A stretch of 64,000 nucleotides of DNA from Stomoxys calcitrans (Eukaryota; Arthropoda; Insecta; Diptera; Muscidae), in the NCBI RefSeq assembly GCF_963082655.1, contig NC_081553.1:227491827-227555826 (forward strand), read 5' to 3'. Each line of letters starts with the position of its first letter. The stretch's first letter is position 1. The notes below the pieces were generated by a model, which was not told the origin of the DNA, did no database searches, and worked only from the letters and a program-made list of their open reading frames with translations. Position numbers and translations under genes: made by a program. Shown one piece after another: positions 60,090-64,000 of the stretch.

Positions 60090-60417
60090 CCACAAATGTG
60101 TAAATTGCAAATTTTGCCCCATGAACATTCCACTGAGGAACAGGGGCAAACTTCTCACATATCAATGAGTGCTGTCCGATTCAAGTTAAAGCTCAATGAT
60201 AAGGGGCCTCCTTTTTATAGCCGAGTCCGAACGGAGTGCCGCTGTGGGACATCTCTTTGGAGAGAAGTTTTACATGGCATAGTATCTCACAAATGTTGAC
60301 AGCATTAGGAGGAGAAACCAGCGCTGACATTTTTTTCTGATGGTCTTGCCAGGATTCGAACCCAGGCGTTCAGCGTCATGCTAACCTCTGCGCTACGGTG
60401 ACCTCCACAAATGTGTA
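60090..60417 (-). mobile_element. Full-length tRNA-derived SINE with 13-bp target duplication
   Basis: The element proper is about 60103-60404 (302 bp) on minus. It is flanked by identical CCACAAATGTGTA at 60090-60102 and 60405-60417, a target-site duplication as expected for LINE-assisted insertion. In minus orientation the A-box TAGCGCAGAGG is at 60395-60385 and the B-box GGTTCGAATCC at 60362-60352. The body, the core 'gttcggactcggctataaaa', and a non-poly(A) 3' end 'gggcaaaatttgcaattt' follow. The template for the other partial copies in the window. Confidence 0.92.
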
Positions 60418-61200
60418 CATCGTGTTATTCTTTTTAGTAAATAGAAAAACAAATAACTGAGGGGAACGCCCCTCCCTAAATTCCAAATGAGCGGGCATGT
60501 CGACCTATCAGGACAAAAATGATCTGCTGTGAAAGATATTTCCGAGTAGAGTGCGATGCAGACATCTGAATTTGAGTCCAAGTGTCTGGGGGCTATCTAT
60601 TTCAGGAATCTTTTAAGCGGGCATATGGATGTAACTGGTCCAGCTTATATTCTAGATCCAGCTTATTTTTTTGTTAAATGTGTTGACGTCGTTAAAGAAA
60701 AGACAGAAGAAGTAACTGAGATGAATGCCTCTCAAACCAGCGGGCATGTTGACCTATAAGGATAATATGGGTCGCAAATAAAAGATATTTCCGAGTAGAG
60801 TGTGAATCTGACACTAAAATGCATAGGGGGAACGCCCCACCCCCACATTTCCATTGAGCGGACATTTTGACCTATCGGTACAATATGGTTCTCCAATGAA
60901 AAACATTTTCGAGTAGGGTGCGTATCCAAAAACCATAGGGGGAAGGCCCCACCCCAAATTTCCAATGAGCGAACATTTTGACCTATCGGTACAATATGGT
61001 ACTCCAATGAAATACATTTTCGAGTAGAGTGCGAATTCAAAATCCATAGGGGGAAGGCCCCACCCCAAATTTCCAATGAGCGAACATTTTGACTTATCGG
61101 TACAATATGGTTCTCCAATTAAAAATATTTTCGGGAAGAGTGCGAATCCGAATTTTAAACATGCCCAGGAGCCATCCATTCCAAAATGCCATCTATCGGA
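60418..61200 (-). repeat. Second-family array, minus orientation
   Basis: About five units in reverse. Three near-identical 122-bp units lie at about 60840-61180 ('tttccaatgagcgaacattt', 'tgacctatcggtacaatatg', 'gggggaaggccccacccc'). The minus frames 60732-61118 and 60814-61203 are repeat by-products. Confidence 0.75.
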
Positions 61201-62456
61201 CATCTGGATTTAGGGTCTTAGGCCCATAAAATCCACAATTATTATCCGATTTTGCTGAAATTTGGGAAAGTGAGTTGTGTTAGGCACTTCGACATCCATC
61301 TTCAATTTGGCCCAAATCGATCCATATTTGGATATAGCTGTCATATAGACCCATCGGCCCATTTTGGGTCTTAAGCCCATAGAAGCCACATTTATTGCCC
61401 GATGTCGCTGAAATTTGGGACGGTGAGTTAAATTAAGCCCCTTGACATTTTTCTGCAATTTGGCCCAGATCGGTTCAGATTTGGATATAGCTGTCATATA
61501 GACCGATTTCTTGATTTAAGGTTTTGGGCCCATAAAAGGCGCATTTATTGTGCGATGACGCCGAAATTTGTGACGGTGAGTAAAGTTAAGACCCTCGATA
61601 TACTTCTGCAACATGGCACAGATCGGTCCAGATTTGGATATAGCTGTCATATAGACCGATCGGCCGATTTAAGGTCTTAGGCCCATATTGTCCGCATTTA
61701 TTGTCCGATTTTGCTTAAATTTAGGACAGTCAGTTGTGTTAGGCCACTCTACATTTTTCTTCAATTTGCCCCAGATTGGTCCAGATTTGATTATAGCTGC
61801 CATATAGACCGATATCTCGATTTAAGGTTTTGGGCCCATAAAAGGCGCATTTACTGTCCGATGTCGCCGAAATTTGGGACAGTGAGTTGTGATGGGTCCC
61901 TTGACATTCTTCTTCAATTTGGCTCAGATCGGTCCAGATTTGGATATAGCTGGCATATAGACCGATCTGCCGATTTAAGGTTTTGGGCCCATAAAAGGCG
62001 CATTTATTGTCCGATGTCGCCGAAATTTGGGACAGTAAGTTGTGTTACACTCTTCGACATTATTCTGCAACTTGGCCCAAATCGGTCTAGATTTTTATAT
62101 AGCTGCCATATAGACCGATATCTCGATTTAAAGTCTTGGCCCCATAAAAGTTGCATTTATAATCCGATTTCACTGAAATTTGATACAGTGACTTATGTTA
62201 GGCTTTTCGACATCCGTTTCGTATATGGTTCAGATCGGTTAATTTTTGGATATAGGTACTAAAAAGATCAATATTTTGTTATACACTATTGAGCAATTAG
62301 TTGTAGTTATTAGTATTAGTTCCAAATCGGAACATATTTCGATACAGCTGCTATGGGACCGAATTTTGACGAAAGGTGGTTTACATACGTACCCGAGGTG
62401 GTGGGTATCCAATGTTCGGCCCGGCTGAACTTAACCCCTTTTTACTTGTTTATTTT
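61201..62456 (+). repeat. DINE-like array with right terminus
   Basis: About seven to eight monomers of about 153 bp ('gggtcttaggcccataaaat', 'tgaaatttgggacagtgagt', 'tatagctgccatatagaccg'). It ends with 'ggtggtgggtatccaatg', the palindrome TTCGGCCCGGCTGAA at 62415-62429 (one mismatch) and 'ccctttttacttgttt'. The plus frame 61711-62262 is open because the monomer is 51 codons. Confidence 0.8.
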
Positions 62457-63905
62457 TGTATTTAAGTTTAATTACTTACTTATTTCCCATGGCAACACTG
62501 AGCATGACAAAAAGAAAAAAACAACCTTTCCATCCCAAGCCCCGATATGGATGAAATGGCTAAACCATAATTATGGCACTGACTGTTGTTGATGATAACG
62601 ATAACGTTTGTCGAGTTGTGATATCCCCTAAATGGTCTAAAAAAGTCGTCTTTTGTTGTTCCGGCATTGTGAGCTTCATTTTTCATTTCAACTCCAAATC
62701 GGTTGGTGTTCCTAATACGTTGTTTATGCCACAGCCCGCTAACTGGCCTCACTGGGCGATTGACTATGTCAGTGAATGAGTGAGTTATAACAAAAGGTAA
62801 GGCATTGCTTTGGCATGCAGTCAGTAAACGGTGACAACGGTGGCATTTGTTAATTCCAGCGGCATTTCTTTCTCATCAGCGCATGGAACAAAAAGAGTCA
62901 ACGAAGCAAAAAACTTGGAACTTTACAATTCAAAGAAGACACTAAACTTCATTCAACTGTTTGGCAGTTTCATTGAGGGCAAGAATTTTTTTTTGAATTT
63001 ATTTCGAAAAGAAAATTTTATCAAATTTTTTTTTCATAGAAAATTTTCTAAAATTTTTTAATTTTGTGAAAGTTTTTTTTTTTAAAAAAATTTGGAATTT
63101 TTTTTTGTGTTTCTTTAAAATCTTTTCGTGATTTTTCGAACTATTCCAGCTTGAGATCATATTTAATGCTTTCTGTTTAAAGAATAGCATAGCAAAGAAC
63201 TTATAAAAGTTAGGTAAGTGTGAGCTGTTTTCAAAACACTTTGACTGGCATGGTGGATCGCGATTTCTGATACTCACAATGACTTTTAAACACGCTTTTG
63301 TTTTGAAACAGGGCTCAATAAGCCTTACTTTCCACTATTTCGATACAAATTAATCATTAATGCTAGGAACAACAAACACATCAACATTGCCAAACTCTTT
63401 TTGTAGTGACATTCTTTGAATGTCACTGCAACTACTTTTTGTGCTTAGGTCACTTTGACATACAGCACAGCGACGGCAAACCAAACGAACGGTTTGTCTG
63501 TTTACGCTCTATTATTTTGATGTTTAAAACCTCTTTGTGATTTTTCGAACATATTCCAGCGCGAAATATGATTTCTATATAAAGAATAACATAGCAAAGA
63601 ACTTATAGAAGTCAGATAAGTGTATGCTGTTTTCAAAACACTTTGACTGGCATGGTGGATCGCGATTTCTGATATGCCATGTATTTTCATCAACACCTTT
63701 GTCATATTGATTAAGATGCTCTACATACCCATCGACTGTTGAGTACGTTGTGGAGCACACTTTTGTTTTGAAGGAAAAAAAAAATAAAAAAAATGTCTTT
63801 CTTGTGCTAGTTGAGATTAGATGAGCTGGTAGCCAAAACAAATAAACGAAGATCATGAACTAACAGACCACGGGGTAGTACTTAGAAAATAACAACCAAA
63901 AACAT
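62457..63905. other. Spacer with a duplicated segment
   Basis: Mostly unique DNA with T/A-rich stretches near 62990-63110. It holds the duplication described separately and a 9-bp-arm hairpin GTGACATTC-TTT-GAATGTCAC at 63406-63426. No supported gene. Confidence 0.45.
63120..63683 (-). repeat. Pair of about 150-bp direct repeats
   Basis: 63120-63272 and 63532-63683 share most positions ('cactttgactggcatggtgg', 'atcgcgatttctgata'). In minus translation both give RNRDPPCQSKCFENS. The second copy's frame continues upstream as YSTVDGYVEHLNQYDKGVD (63856-63575), which looks protein-like, while the first copy lacks that stretch. It may be a decayed gene or transposon exon pair; unrecognised. Confidence 0.6.
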
Positions 63906-64000
63906 GTTCGCCCGGGCCGAATCTTATATACCCTCCACCATGGATCGCATTTGTCGATCTTTTTTTCGGTATCTTCGTCGGTATCTTTTTTTAGGCAAAG
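63905..64000 (-). repeat. DINE-like right terminus, minus, running off the window
   Basis: The palindrome-like TTCGCCCGGGCCGAA at 63907-63921 and 'tcttatataccctccaccat' match, in reverse, the right end seen at 5870-5904. The body continues beyond the window. Confidence 0.75.

Noticed and set aside
61711..62262. 183-codon plus frame as a gene
   Set aside because: It lies wholly in a DINE-like array, and the repeated 'RPLDILLQFGPDRSRFGYSCHIDRS'-like reading (shortened here) follows the DNA monomer.

Overview
This window looks like repeat-dense intergenic or intronic DNA from a calyptrate fly. The best guess is a stable-fly or house-fly relative (Stomoxys/Musca type); this is an inference from repeat style, not a database match. 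The supporting signs are AT-rich spacer, dispersed arrays built on a 'CCATATAAACCGATCT'-like core, termini carrying the palindrome TTCGGCCCGGCCGAA, Tc1/mariner MITEs, jockey/I/R1-like LINE fragments, and one insect-type divergent ionotropic receptor. There is no sign of bacterial, viral or organellar sequence.

Layout. 1-12 kb: Helentron/DINE-like tandem-repeat elements, a self-folding mariner derivative (335-941), a LINE 3' end split by a MITE, and a 1.5-kb imperfect palindrome (7830-9372). 12-20 kb: more of the same, several copies of a tRNA-derived SINE, and a 1.9-kb LINE relic (18217-20090, minus strand). 20-23 kb: an array of about 21-bp self-complementary units on both sides of about 1.4 kb of unique DNA that holds the best protein-coding exon candidate (22702-22863, minus). 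24-28.5 kb: a 5'-truncated LINE, a 125-bp satellite with higher-order structure, and a DINE-like element. 30-34.9 kb: arrays with 153-bp monomers, one of them flanked by inverted termini, then LINE 3' ends. 36.9-38.6 kb: the only recognisable host gene, an ionotropic receptor on the minus strand broken by three single-base frame changes. 40.4-40.6 kb: a 200-base assembly gap beside a 31-bp minisatellite. 42.3-44.9 kb and 55-61 kb: arrays of a second repeat family (GC-rich 'CCCCAAAACACCC' style). 46-50 kb: DINE-like arrays around two LINE relics, one with a tandemly duplicated RNase H segment. 52.6-53.8 kb: an 11-bp AT-rich minisatellite. 61-64 kb: more DINE-like DNA and a 150-bp duplication.

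Nothing here forms an operon or pathway. The biology is that of nested mobile elements: MITEs inside LINEs and DINE-like elements, a mariner derivative inside a DINE-like element, and a SINE with a clean 13-bp target duplication. Most long open frames are by-products of tandem monomers whose length is divisible by three (21, 153). Element boundaries are read by eye and are good to about 10-30 bases unless stated. No database search was possible.
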